Below are positions 1 through 10,883 of a stretch of DNA of 64,000 bases, piece after piece. This stretch comes from Scytalidium lignicola (taxonomy: Eukaryota; Ascomycota; Leotiomycetes): positions 1-64,000 of the forward strand of contig NCSJ02000186.1 of the NCBI GenBank assembly GCA_002812745.2, given 5' to 3'. Under the pieces are notes generated by a model. That model saw nothing but the letters and a program-made list of their open reading frames with translations, was not told where the DNA came from and did no database searches. Numbering within the stretch: position 1 is the first letter of the stretch; every line of letters begins with the position of its first letter. The position numbers and the translations under genes were made by a program.

Positions 1-820
1 AGATCACCGTCTTTCTTTCCCTCTTTAAATAGTTTCACCCCCGAGCTCTTGAAAATGGACCACTACTGTCCATGGGTGGGTGGTCCAATTGGTGAAAGTA
101 CTCTCAAATTCTTTATTCAGTTCACCGGCTATGCAGCGTTATATTGCGTTAATATGTTGATTGTTATGGCATACTACATCCACAGACAACTAAGCTTTGA
201 GGTATAGAAATTCTTTGAATTTATCATTGGGGTTCTATGTTCTTAACTAACATGCATACTGCAGAGTGATAAGGTTAATAACCAATTTCGAGCAGTTCTT
301 AAACTGTAAGATATATGCCCTAATTGCAAACATTAGCTAACTACCTCAATGCTACCTTCTTTGGCCTTTCACTGCAGGAATGGCTAGTATATCTAACCTT
401 GCTTTAAGGAATCTTACTCAGGTTGAGCACCTTAGTCTAAAGACGAAAGTGCACACCTTAGCTGTACTTGTAGCTTAACCTAAAGATCTTTCCACTGGAA
501 AACGGCCAATCATGTTTTCTACGATAGTATATCCTTTAACTAGCACTTCTCAGGCCCCGAACGGTCAACGTTTAGAAGTATTACCTGATGTGGAATCGCC
601 GGGAAGTACTCCGGGTGGCCATTCACCAGCAACTTTATCATCAAGGGATCAGAAAGCAAAGAGAGCATTCGCTGTTTTACAAACAAATCCTAGCGAACAT
701 CCCTGGAACCTAGGTCTCCCAGAATGTGTTTGTATTGTGAATTCACGGCAGTCTGGGAGTATTAAGCTTGGTGAAAACGGTAGATATTCACGTGACAATG
801 ATGGATTTGATGAAAATTGA
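1..820 (+). pseudogene. PFA5-like palmitoyltransferase (DHYC type), 5' cut by window, interrupted by a stop
   Basis: Reading from about position 48, the frame encodes KMDHYCPWVGG followed by a hydrophobic segment, which is the catalytic core of DHHC-type S-acyltransferases. The DHYC variant is what fungal PFA5 proteins carry. An intron with GT at 202 and AG at 264 follows. Further down, FTAGMAS (about 367-387) and the later stretch around FAVLQTNPSEHPWNLG (about 670-720) match my recollection of the PFA5 C-terminal half. In the same frame a TAA at 476-478 interrupts the conserved segment after LAVLVA, with coding similarity continuing directly after it. The stop could come from CAA to TAA, a RIP-type change. 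The usual C-terminal motif after NPW-LG is also lost. I infer an inactivated gene; an unrecognised intron over the stop is the alternative. Confidence 0.6.
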
Positions 821-1313
821 AAAAAAATAGTTCATAAATAATACAGATCTGAAATACATAATATATATAAGAAAAATAAATAAATTTAAAGAAAATACAG
901 ACGCTGCAGATTGAAGTATCTGCATTGACGTCAATTATGAAGAACGCTAGCGTTCTCGATAGTTTTCGTTATACACAGTCGTTAATCATGAAGGCCCCCC
1001 AGACGGTAAGTGTTATCGCTGATTAAGCCGTTTTATATGACCTGTTGGTTTTTGGATGCTTCCTTTTAATACATCAAAGCCAGATTTTAATTTTTTCGTC
1101 AGTCCTTGGCGCTGTAAATGCGCTGGCTTTGGCTTAGCTGCTTGCAAATTAGGGAACAATGCAATGTTGTGCATGAGTTAAGAAGTTACAACTTACCAGC
1201 TTTCTGTCTTTCTCCTGCTTTTCTATCCTCATTACTTCTCTTCATCCACCCTGATCTTGGGTTTTTTGGATGATTAGGGACTGCTTGTAAGGCTCAGTAT
1301 ACTTTCTCATAGG
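821..1313. other. intergenic, AT-rich
   Basis: No coding signal, RNA gene or repeat recognised. The first 100 bases are strongly AT-rich. Confidence 0.6.
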
Positions 1314-2033
1314 TCAGATGAGCTGCAACTTACTGGTATTTTCATTATCACTTGAGTCAGTAGGACGTATGGTTTCTAGCTCTTGTTCTTTGAATCTGAG
1401 AAGATCTGTGATCATAGCGAAACGTTTACCGATATCATTATCGATTCTATCGATCATCCAACTAGCAAAATTCACATCGACGAGGTTAACGCTGAAGTTC
1501 TCTTTGAGTGCATCAAAAGAGCTCTCGAATTTCTCTACTCCTCGGAGAATCTCGTACATTTTATACTCCCATGAGTCTGTTCCTGAGTTTAGATCTCTAT
1601 TTTTAATGCGCTCTCTGAGGTGCCTCAACGATTCTTGCCATTGCGCGTGAATGTCACTATCTCTGAAATACTGAAATGGAGGGAGATTCTGCCACGAAAT
1701 GACCTCATCCGTCATTCCGCACACCACACGATCTAACCCATAGCACGATTGAAGGACTTGCCACAGCGAAAATGCGGCAATTGGATGGGCGAGAAAGAGG
1801 CTTCCAAATTCGAGTTGATCCAGATGCCTCTCGGAACTTAACACCGTCGCTGTATGTTGGACGGCCTGTTCATACCAGGAAATGATGCGCTCTCGCCATT
1901 CGGTCGAATAGATATCTAGTGCTTCGTCGCTATACCGCGCATCGTACCATTTGTATACTGCTTTTTGCTTAAACTTGGGATCGAAATCGCCTTCTGGGCT
2001 AGGAAACGAGGTCGGATCCAGATACATTGCCAT
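1314..2033 (-). CDS. hypothetical protein, 239 aa
   Basis: A single uninterrupted ATG-initiated frame gives a 239-aa acidic protein rich in Trp, Tyr and charged residues. It has no signal peptide, membrane segment or motif that I recognise. The second half is mostly amphipathic and looks helical (many E, R, K, L), and the C-terminus is a low-complexity Asp/Ser/Asn tail. Codon use is ordinary for the gene blocks here and shows no RIP-type damage. I support it as a real gene because of its length, balanced amino-acid composition and ATG start. It could also be a two-exon gene whose other exon I missed. It lies upstream of a HET-domain gene on the same strand, which does not reveal its function. 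Confidence 0.55.
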   Translation of the reverse strand: MAMYLDPTSFPSPEGDFDPKFKQKAVYKWYDARYSDEALDIYSTEWRERIISWYEQAVQHTATVLSSERHLDQLEFGSLFLAHPIAAFSLWQVLQSCYGLDRVVCGMTDEVISWQNLPPFQYFRDSDIHAQWQESLRHLRERIKNRDLNSGTDSWEYKMYEILRGVEKFESSFDALKENFSVNLVDVNFASWMIDRIDNDIGKRFAMITDLLRFKEQELETIRPTDSSDNENTSKLQLI

Positions 2034-3323
2034 GTTAGAATTTTCAACAATTGAGGTTCAAAGCTCTGAGAGCGGTGAGAGTGAGTCTCTGGGAAGCCCG
2101 GAATCGACCGTTGAACGTCTGTTTGATGCTATATTTCGCCACAGGTAGGGATTTTGTGCGCGCGCTACATACGACTCATATACTCGCTGTTGTCCAAGTT
2201 GATCTGCGAGAAAGCCTAATCGACACTTATCAGTAACAGTTGTAGGGGCGGTGACTGCCGGGTGATGAGGCAGCGCATAAATCTGCGATCGAGGGCGGGG
2301 GCCGATTGCGCACAGGATGGGGTGTCTCAGCTCCGTATGCAAGCCACCAATATTGTGCCCAGACCAGTGCGTGTGGCAGGGAATTTCGCCCTTGAGACGG
2401 AATCCGTAAAGGAATGAGGAAATGAAAGGTCGGGAGGCGTCAAATGTGGCCAGAGTTGCCGCCAGCCTCTCCTGGGGACCACGCGGCTGAAGAGTGAGCG
2501 TAAGGAAGAAGGACACGAGGCATCAACGATCTAAGAGCCTTGAGCCTTGAGTCTTAAGCCGCCCATCTTTTATTAACCTGATGCGAGAGGCGAAGATGAA
2601 TGCAAAAATCCTAAGGGCGAAGGTGCAAAGCCTCGCCAGGTCATCTGCGGCCTTACTCATCTCCCTGCTCAGCCACCTCAGGGCGTTCCCGAGGCGCTGC
2701 CGTGACTGGGTGAAGCTGGTCCGCGGCCAGCTGGATGGGTCATGATTGCCTCCTTGCTCGTTTGCAAGGAAGCTGTCAGTCGCTGGTTGGTTGTCTAGGT
2801 GCAGATTTTCTAGTTCTGTCGTTGGTCAACTATACGAAATCCTGTTGGATGGAAACACGCCATACAGCCGAGATGTCGACTTTACCTCTACTGTGGTACT
2901 TATCCAGAAGCTCAGGTGTGCAATTGAGTTTAATTTACACGGGTCATGGTGACGCATCATGCCCTGTGCATGAATGCATGGAACGTGTCGACTCATTAGA
3001 ATGCCTGTGGAAATGCCTAAAGAAGGCTTCAAAAGAACCTGGTTTCTGAGAGCTCAAGTGTTGTTGTGGTGGTATCTAGCATTTCTAGGTAAAATATGAA
3101 AGAGAAGCTGAAAGCAAATAATAAGTGCTTTGTTACCATTTAATACTACCATCAGGCAGTGATTTTGGGGCTCTTCCCATATCCTTTGAGCTTCAACAAA
3201 GAGTATTTGACAATATGACATGACTACACCTCCTTAAGAATTAAGTACATATCCGTAGTATCTTTGAGAACTCCATAAACAGATGCCTTTAAACAACAAC
3301 AACAAAAAACATGTTTTCAAATA
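2034..3323. other. intergenic
   Basis: Mixed-composition DNA between the 239-aa gene and the HET gene. Open frames at 2058-2516 (minus) and 2735-3049 (plus) have unprotein-like composition and no similarity I recognise, so I do not call them. Confidence 0.5.
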
Positions 3324-5627
3324 CTATCTTAAGTCAAACCTCCTGTCTTTGTATGGACGATTCGGTTTTTTATCTGTAATCGCCTCGCCATCCATCATAC
3401 CGTGTACATAACACTCACCAATGAACTGATAGAATGGGGTGTCCTTTCCATCTTCAATGATTCTCCGCACCACAACTGGCACGCTGCATCCAAAAAATAT
3501 GCAAACCAGATCACCATTCTTTATGTCAGAAGAGCCCAAGCCAAAATGTGAGTCTGATTTCCGTAAATCGGCTGGTTTGGCAGTGAAGAATCTCCTCTTC
3601 CATACGATTTGTTGCACTCTCTCCAAATATGTGATCATTGTACTTGGTGTGGTTAGTGTCCTTTTCAAGTTATCGATATCAAGATCTCCAGCTCTGTCTG
3701 TATGCTGAAGGCATTCTAGGCAAGTTCGACGGTACCAACTTGGTGTGCTAGTGCCGTTGGGACCTCGATCAGCTACTAGAGTGCGCCACAGTTGATCAGG
3801 AACATCTTGGTTCTTAGGCCCATTGTGTTTCCACCCAGCAAGTTCTAAGGCCTCGCTTGATATCACACCATTTCCACTAACACGATCGGAGACAACGTCT
3901 ATCTCAGCTATAGAAAAGCCTCTTACTGATAGAATTCCGCTATATTTCCCATTATACTTAGGACGAAAGGGTGCAGATAGAGTGTTCATTCCCCGACCCT
4001 TCCCGCCTTTGAATCCGGTAAATGCCCTTTGAAACTTTTGGTGGCTTTGTTTTCCTTTCTTTTGAAATTTCGGTGGTCCGTCTGTGTTAGGCATTACCTG
4101 AAATGTTGCACGTCTTAGAGCATTTGGCGTTGATATTGGTGATGGCTCATTATTGGTGCCAAATTTGTGCCACGAGCGTATGCCTCCAGAGGCATTGTAA
4201 GTCTGCTGGCCTTTACGTTCTGGCCCACCAACGAGGCTGTCTCCATTCACTCTCCCGCCTCGCACACCATGCGGCTCTCCAAAGGCAGACTTGGTGATAA
4301 ATGGAACCCAAGATGGCATACTTTCTTCCTTGGGCGGGCTAGGGGTTATGCCGTTGAAATCTGCCTGTTTGGGAAGTGGTGCCCAGTATCGGCAGATAAT
4401 GTCTAATGACCGTGACTGTTCCATACAGTAATCCATAAAGTCTGTGTAGACATCGAGAAGGTCTTTATCATAGTTCGGGGCTATTCGAGGATCTTCTGTT
4501 ACCCGAGCAGTGCCATGCTGGCTATCTTTAGCCAATGTGAGTACCGCAAAGATAGTATCTCTTGGCTCACCAGCTTCAAATGCAAGCAGCAGCGATGATA
4601 CCAAAATTTCTAACGGTAGAAGGCGTTGCTCAATTCCACCGTCTGATGCCTTTCGGAACAGGTTTATCGTGGCATGTATGATCGTATTGGCTCCTAATGC
4701 GCGAGCATCTAAAGCAGGATGATGGCCAGCTGGATCAAGACTCGTCCTCTTGATCTCTTCGTATTTTGTCATGAACAATGCAATTGCGTCTGCGAAATCC
4801 GTCCAGGCGAGTTCCATCTCGCCCCACCGAACTGTAGCCTTCTTGGAGAGAGCCAGCTCCTGTATCACCCACCGCCGACTGAACCAACGATTCGTCATCA
4901 AGTCAATTACCAATGCCCACTTCCTCGAATTAGGTATTGGCAACTGAATCAACTTATCCAGATTACGGAGATCTAATATTTCCCGTAAGAATTCAAACGT
5001 TTCTTTAGTCTGATCCCTGCCTTCTCCAAGCCATATACATACGTTATCAGCCCGCATGTACACCTCGTGCATTTTTGATACTTGAGCATTCTTTTCAGTC
5101 TTATCGTCCTGATTAATACAAATGGCATCGACCCAAACATTCACGTCCTTCGTTGGATGTCGAAGTCTTTCTAATGCTGATTTGAGGTTATTTCGGATGT
5201 AGAAAGTGTCTGAGTCGTGAAAAGGCATCAATATCTCTTTACCGTCTTTAACACTAGAGTTGTAATAAATTCTGATCTTATTCCTGGGCTGTTCGTTGGT
5301 CTCCCCCCACCAGTAAGAAAGCGCCCAGTAGCTGTGTTTCGGATGCCGTGAATTCGTCGTTAGAGCACTTGGGAATAACATGCACTTCAGCTCCGTATTG
5401 GGGCCTCCATGGTGGATCTTGAGAATGCGAATATCGTTGTTATAATCAATTTCTTCGTGCCTGTAATTTCCCCTGGTGGTAGAAATGTTTTTGACCACGC
5501 GTTGAAACCTCTCCCTAATAACCTTACTGCCGTTGTCTAGAACTTGATGCCGGGGACCCTCTTGTGATGGACCGATTGTCGGCGCAAAGGAATTTGGCTC
5601 GCCGTTTTCTTTACCTCGAGTCGCCAT
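3324..5627 (-). CDS. HET-domain (heterokaryon incompatibility) protein, 767 aa
   Basis: A single long exon. The HET domain (PF06985) is visible at roughly residues 95-260: YWALSYWWGE, then LKSALERLRH, then VWVDAICINQDDKTEKNAQV and MHEVYMRADNVCIWLGE, and finally RRWVIQELALSKKATVRWG. The C-terminal part contains GDLVCIFFGCSVPVVVRR followed by YQFIGECYVHGMMDGEA, the standard tail module of these proteins. HET proteins trigger cell death after fusion of incompatible fungal cells, and many family members have no tested role. The middle (about 430-560) is low-complexity Gly/Lys/Arg-rich and probably disordered. The ATG at 5627 gives a normal lead before the domain. No intron is needed and there are no stops, so the gene looks intact despite the AT-rich block about 0.8 kb upstream. 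Confidence 0.93.
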   Translation of the reverse strand: MATRGKENGEPNSFAPTIGPSQEGPRHQVLDNGSKVIRERFQRVVKNISTTRGNYRHEEIDYNNDIRILKIHHGGPNTELKCMLFPSALTTNSRHPKHSYWALSYWWGETNEQPRNKIRIYYNSSVKDGKEILMPFHDSDTFYIRNNLKSALERLRHPTKDVNVWVDAICINQDDKTEKNAQVSKMHEVYMRADNVCIWLGEGRDQTKETFEFLREILDLRNLDKLIQLPIPNSRKWALVIDLMTNRWFSRRWVIQELALSKKATVRWGEMELAWTDFADAIALFMTKYEEIKRTSLDPAGHHPALDARALGANTIIHATINLFRKASDGGIEQRLLPLEILVSSLLLAFEAGEPRDTIFAVLTLAKDSQHGTARVTEDPRIAPNYDKDLLDVYTDFMDYCMEQSRSLDIICRYWAPLPKQADFNGITPSPPKEESMPSWVPFITKSAFGEPHGVRGGRVNGDSLVGGPERKGQQTYNASGGIRSWHKFGTNNEPSPISTPNALRRATFQVMPNTDGPPKFQKKGKQSHQKFQRAFTGFKGGKGRGMNTLSAPFRPKYNGKYSGILSVRGFSIAEIDVVSDRVSGNGVISSEALELAGWKHNGPKNQDVPDQLWRTLVADRGPNGTSTPSWYRRTCLECLQHTDRAGDLDIDNLKRTLTTPSTMITYLERVQQIVWKRRFFTAKPADLRKSDSHFGLGSSDIKNGDLVCIFFGCSVPVVVRRIIEDGKDTPFYQFIGECYVHGMMDGEAITDKKPNRPYKDRRFDLR

Positions 5628-6420
5628 ATCGAAGTAACTTGGAATAACATGACTGACCAGTCCCGATGACGGAGTTCAAGAGGGCTATTATGAGAGTGTG
5701 GGAAGACGAGGCTCTGAACATGATTCCAGCCACCAGGGACCACACCCAAAATTTGCTGAAGGTCGCATGGGTAACATGAGGCCAGGCCTCATTGGGTTGC
5801 ATTGTGGCTTACAATTCATTGTTTTGGAGCTTGTCCACCCTTCCCTGAAAGTGCGGTTAAGGGCGCAATTTGCGCAGCGAGCAAATCAAATGCTGTGTCC
5901 TTACACCTGATCCCGGATTTCTAACTCATTTCTGTAGTTGCTTAACTTGTTGCAGAAAAGCCCTGCGCCGCTGGAATGGGATCTATTGCACGTCATTGCT
6001 TGATTTCAGACTATTTGTTGCAGATCTGTAGAGGGTCACCTGCAGGAGGGTGGGAAAGGTCACAAGCCATGCCCTTATAATAATAGCCTTGCTTGAGGGG
6101 AGCTGGCAAGTCGGCAAGTCGGCAAGCCGCAAGAGGTGTGAAAGATTCGTGAATCGAAAGTCAGGCTGAGCAGCTGAGACCCATGATTTCGGAAATACTT
6201 GAATGAATACTAACTTGCATCCATTGAGGATATATCTTTCAAGGCACGTTTGCTTGCCTGTTGTTCGGGAACAGAGATATAAACTTTCCGTACGTCGTAA
6301 CACAAGACGGCAAGGCCCGAGCCTAGCGAGGAGAGCAAGCTCACATTTGAGGTCGTGAAATAGGCAGTCGTGGCAGTGTCTCTTAGATCTGAGATTGTTC
6401 ATATATAATGATTCTTCATT
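5628..6420. other. intergenic / HET upstream region
   Basis: No gene recognised. It holds a short tandem GGCAAGTC-type repeat at about 6105-6135. The 139-aa minus frame at 5983-6402 has no convincing protein character. Confidence 0.5.
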
Positions 6421-8480
6421 GAGTCACAAGTTTTGTGTTTTAATAAACCCGTTTTTACTGATGAGCTCTTTGTCCCGCAATTACTTTGTATCGTAATTTA
6501 AATCTGATTCTAGAACTGGCATTATGCTAATAAATTAAATATTATTAGGCAATTGCCTTATTTATTAAAAAAATTAAAATTAGACTTACAGGGAGATAAG
6601 GATACTATTAAAAGGTTAGAAGGAAATGGTCGCTCTGTCATTAACTTATAACCGACTCACAATATATTGCCTTCCATAAATATACCGCTCATCTTCTTAT
6701 TTGATTTTTGAGAAATAAGTCGTTGAAAGCCTTATGAAGAACTATCTTCTACCTAACTACTAATCACCATTTAAATATCTGTCTATGTAATCTTATTTCA
6801 CTCTACATAAGCGCATGCCTGATAAAATCGAGAGTTGATTCTAAGGTGGACTATAATTTCACTTTATATATATATTACCCTGTTAAAATAGACCTTTAAT
6901 GGATGGTAATAAGAATTTCATATGAAAATCTTCAGCAACGAGGCGTTAAAGGATATACATAGTTTGTCAGATTATTCTTACCTACTCTAATTTTTTATTT
7001 TATCATTTTACTAGGTAGCAGGAGAATTCAGCTGTAATCTTAGCGAGATTCTCTTACTATAGCTAGCCCTAACTACTTATCGTATAATCTATTGTAGGGT
7101 TGATGACTTCAGTTAATATTTTTCCATTTCCCTGAAGGTGATGGCGAAGACTTAATAGGAATGAGAAATTCTTTACCGGGCGTTTACCTACCCTCCACTC
7201 GCATTTTGTCAACTTTGTCCTTATTGGATCTGTTACGTTCGGCGGCAGGCGGTCTAGTACGGCAGTCTTAGGAGAGCCTTAGTCCCAGGACGAACTAAAT
7301 AATCCTTTAGATAATTCTAGTTATTAAGATAAGTTACTTTACTAAAACAAATTATTAGTGTTTTGAAAGACGTAAGGCTAAGAGCGTGTATTTATGTATC
7401 CATAATTATTTAAGGTCATAAGTTAATTTATTAAACTTTGTTGATCAAACCCTGCCAAAACAACTTAGCTGGTTTAAGCTAGGCTTTGATTATGTTAAAA
7501 TCGACAACCACCACCATCGCTGCCATCCTCTTATTACTGCTATCTATCTGCTGGTGCTAACCTTATCGACAATCTCATTTTTACCTCTCTTCCGGAATGA
7601 GCTTTCCTTGAGATGCTAACTTAAAGACTAAATTCTCTAGCTGTTCGTTAATGTCAATCTTCGCCTCCAGAATAAGGATGATAATATTGCTTCCATCAGC
7701 TGTCGTTATTTCGAAGTATTCTGCTGGAGTTAATATATTCAGTTTTGTATCAAATAGCCTTATCCGCGTTCTCATATATTCTACTGCAATCTACTCAACC
7801 TCAGATGGATTAGAAGGATTTACATCAAGGCTGTGAAAAGTGATGTGGATAGAATGCAATGCTTCTCTAGTCAATAGAGTTGAGCCTCACAACAATGAGC
7901 ATTCTGGAAAATGACGAATAACTAGTACATACCTGTTACATTCTGAAATGATCGTTTGCTGGACTTATAAGTAGTGTTTACGTTAGTATTAGTTGTCATA
8001 AAGTCATAAAGTAATTCTAGGTTTGAGTTAAGAATTCTTTGCTTTTCTTGATGATTGTTTGCCTTAATTCGTTAACGTTCTTATTATTCATCTGCAGGGA
8101 AAAGACCTTTTCGTTTGTTAATAGTAATACTAGATACAAGACTCTCCATATTAATTTGCGTACAATATTTTCTTATTCGCTCAAAATCTTCGGATATCTC
8201 TTGTTCTCTTTTGTCTTGTTTTTTAGGATTCTGTTGCTACCTTTTTTCNTTTTTGCTTTTCCTAGTCTTTTTTCTCCTATTCCTGTTGACGATACTTCTC
8301 TCGTTCTAAGGTTTCTTGTGCTTGTAAAGCTTGTCCTAGCCTTTCTTGCAAATTCTCCTGCTCAAATCTCTCCTTTATTTTCTTTAGTTCTAGTCTCTCT
8401 TGTTCTTGCCGCTCTTGCTATGACAATTCCTCATGACTAGCCCCTTCCATTCTATTCATTTCTATCTCTTAAGTTGAGAA
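6420..8480. other. AT-rich, RIP-like transposon graveyard
   Basis: Sequence is dominated by TA, TTA and TAA words with dense stops in all frames. Only short frames survive. The reverse strand at about 8050-8440 encodes a broken Glu/Gln/Lys-rich coiled-coil-like stretch, compatible with a decayed mobile-element protein that I cannot name. No terminal repeats were found. Confidence 0.45.
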
Positions 8481-8583
8481 ACCAGTTGTTAAGTATTGTG
8501 ATGTGATGACTAGAAATTATTAATGTTGCAATATTTGGAGTTTACGGATGCCACTTCACAGTGTTCTTACGGTTGCCTATGCT

Positions 8584-8621
8584 AGGGCTTACGGATAGGG
8601 CTTACGGATAGGGTTTACGGT
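8584..8621 (+). repeat. 13-bp tandem repeat (agggcttacggat), about 3 copies
   Basis: Copies begin at 8584, 8597 and (degenerate) 8610. The ttacgg core recurs just upstream near 8546 and 8568, and reappears with ccgtaac downstream to about 8706. A TATA-like element (tgtatatatag) follows at about 8712. The block resembles an LTR promoter, but I could not find paired termini or a target duplication. Confidence 0.6.
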
Positions 8622-8829
8622 AGGCTACCACTGTAGGCAACTATAGGCACCCTACGGGTGCCTGTACGACCGTAACTGTTGACCATAACGGTTTTACGGC
8701 CGTAACTCTCTGTATATATAGAATCTGCTGTAGTTGTAGACTCCTTAAGCAATCAATACAATAGTGGTTCTGTATTCCTGCGTTTCCAGTCAACATTCTT
8801 ACAAAACCTAATATTTTATCTGGCTTTCA

Positions 8830-9116
8830 CCTCTAACGCTCGCTGCAAATTGCAGCTCTGACCACCCTGATCGTACGATCACAACCTCTCGCTCTCGCGA
8901 GCAAAACCCGAGGGCAGCACCCTCTTTTCTTTGCTTGGTGGCCATCCCAACCGGCCGGAAAGGTTCACAGTCAACAGGCCCTTTGGGTACACTTTTGTAA
9001 GAAATGCCTTTCTGAGGTCGTCCTGTATATAATTCCTTAGCTTAGCAGGTCCCCATACCCTGCGGGAGGTCTTAGGGCAGCAGATTTCACCTACTACTCG
9101 CCGGACGCAAATAAAT

Positions 9117-9152
<36 letters not shown>
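8830..9152 (+). repeat. GC-richer block ending in an (ATC)12 tail; possible 3' end of a non-LTR retrotransposon
   Basis: This roughly 300-bp block has much higher GC than its surroundings and includes self-complementary words such as gatcgtacgatc and ctcgctctcgcgag. It ends with aataaat running directly into about 12 ATC triplets (9117-9152). A GC-rich 3' UTR-like block ending in a short simple repeat is how some fungal LINE copies terminate. No reverse transcriptase sequence is attached, so this is inference only. The minus frame starting in the repeat (poly-Met) is an artefact. Confidence 0.35.
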
Positions 9153-9787
9153 TCCTCCAGCCCCTAACCAGAATTCCTTGAAGTGCCCTGGATGCCGATT
9201 TAATGGATAAACGAATTTTAAAAATGCATGGGCATTCTTTCCCGCCATATGGCCTCTTTAGTTCTACTCACATTTCTAATGACTTGCATCCTGACGGTCA
9301 CCTACTTCTCGTAGTACAGAACAGACGGCTCTTACTCTAGATTGTGTCGAAATCATATTGAAGTCATCTAATCAGGCTGACGAATNAAAAAATTTCATAG
9401 CCCATGAAGCAGCATACTACAACCTTGATCGTCCTGTTTTCTGGTCGTCTTCAAGACTCAACCACTTGTTCAACAAGATGACCACACTCCCCTCCTCATC
9501 TCGACTTTACAATTTCCGAATCTTTCTCCACCTAACTCCAGTTGCCTTACTTAGCTTTACGAAATTCACCTCCTCTATTCTATAAGCAACATCTCTCATT
9601 GCACTAGCTTCAATCAGCGTATTCCAAGTCTTCAACCCTATCATCGCCTCCAGATCAGGTTTCTTCCCAATCCAAGATTCAAACTGTGCCACCTCCTCAC
9701 CTAACGCCTTCCTCGGCTCCCGCTCCACTGACCCCACCTCATGCTCCTCTCTCATTAGTAGACCACACACGTCCATCCTACTTATAC

Positions 9788-10159
9788 ATGCAAGGCTTCA
9801 CGGTCACAGCATTCGGTGTTGTCCTGCGTGGCTTGATGATACAATTCAACGTCCTCGAGATCACGGATGGAGGATTGGTGAATTTATGCCAAGGATTCCT
9901 ATTTTATCTGGACGGCGAGTATCAGGGCATAACGAGGCTAAATTCACGCTATATAGATGGTGGCCTTGGACGAATTAACACGATAGAGCTTTGGGTGGAG
10001 GCGGAGGATGGGAATAATTGGAAATTTTGGAAATTTTGTATAGATGATATAAAGTATGCTAAGATTGCTAAGATTGTTTCTCGTAGCAATAGTCAGCCAA
10101 GAAGTATAGCAGGAAACGAACATGGCTATGCAATAGCTCACATCTCAGCAAGTGGGTGA
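9788..10159 (+). CDS. unrecognised ORF, 123 aa, possibly a gene fragment
   Basis: From the ATG at 9788 an open frame encodes a protein with plausible composition, with segments such as NVLEITDGGLVNLCQGF and IELWVEAEDGNNWKFWKF. The first part looks like a compact alpha/beta domain. The last 30 residues (Ser/Arg/Asn-rich) look less coding-like. The open frame extends upstream to about 9686 without an ATG, so an upstream exon is possible. I recognise no family. It sits between AT-rich relics, so it may be the remnant of a larger gene. Confidence 0.3.
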   Translation: MQGFTVTAFGVVLRGLMIQFNVLEITDGGLVNLCQGFLFYLDGEYQGITRLNSRYIDGGLGRINTIELWVEAEDGNNWKFWKFCIDDIKYAKIAKIVSRSNSQPRSIAGNEHGYAIAHISASG

Positions 10160-10883
10160 TGATATTATATGAAGTGAGTTGGATTAGTTCGTTATCGTCA
10201 TGAAGATTTAGGGCACAATTTATACAGATATCTATAAAAGTTATCTATTGATACGTCCTAATGCTGTAATTGGTGAGCTTGCATATGACTGTCCTTGAGG
10301 TAATTCTGATTTTCAACTACATATAAGCTACCACCCTCTAGATCATATATCTTTGCACTATATAGACACCATAGCATCTACTTCAGGGGGCTCAGCTATT
10401 CTAGCATCAAATCTTACTGCTTCGGGATATATTCCATATCGTAAATATAGAGCTCCTGTCAACAACACCGTGAAGGCTAGAATAAGCGCAAGTTTTTAAG
10501 TCACACTTATCATTTGTATTCAAATCACAAAAAATTCAGCAAGAGTACGGTTTATTGACTAAATTGTTCTGTTAGTGTGACTTTTGCTCTTGTGTAATGA
10601 CAAGCCTCCGCACACCGATGTCTGAAGATAAAGCAGCAGCTATTTTGTATACTGTCATCTCCTCCTACATCGAATAATTATATGAATAGTAATCTCTAGG
10701 TTTGCAATTGCGCTTGCGGTAATCTCGGTTTCAAAGCCGCAAAGGGCCGGTATGATGGCGACAATTGCGACGAATAATTAATTACCGCATTCGCTGTTCG
10801 TCATCTTTAGAGGAATTGCGTGCGATGGTCATCTTACAAATCCAGCCAGCATTGTGAAACATCAGTAAATAGTAACAAACATC
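10160..10883. other. intergenic / permease upstream region
   Basis: No gene or repeat recognised. Confidence 0.5.

Noticed and set aside
2058..2516. 152-aa minus-strand open frame
   Set aside because: Composition is not protein-like and it lies in the upstream region of the 239-aa gene; no recognisable domain.
5983..6402. 139-aa minus-strand open frame
   Set aside because: Cys/Leu/Arg-rich with no motif; overlaps a short tandem repeat.
8879..9151. 90-aa ORF starting with a run of Met
   Set aside because: The Met run is the reverse of the (ATC)n repeat; not a gene.
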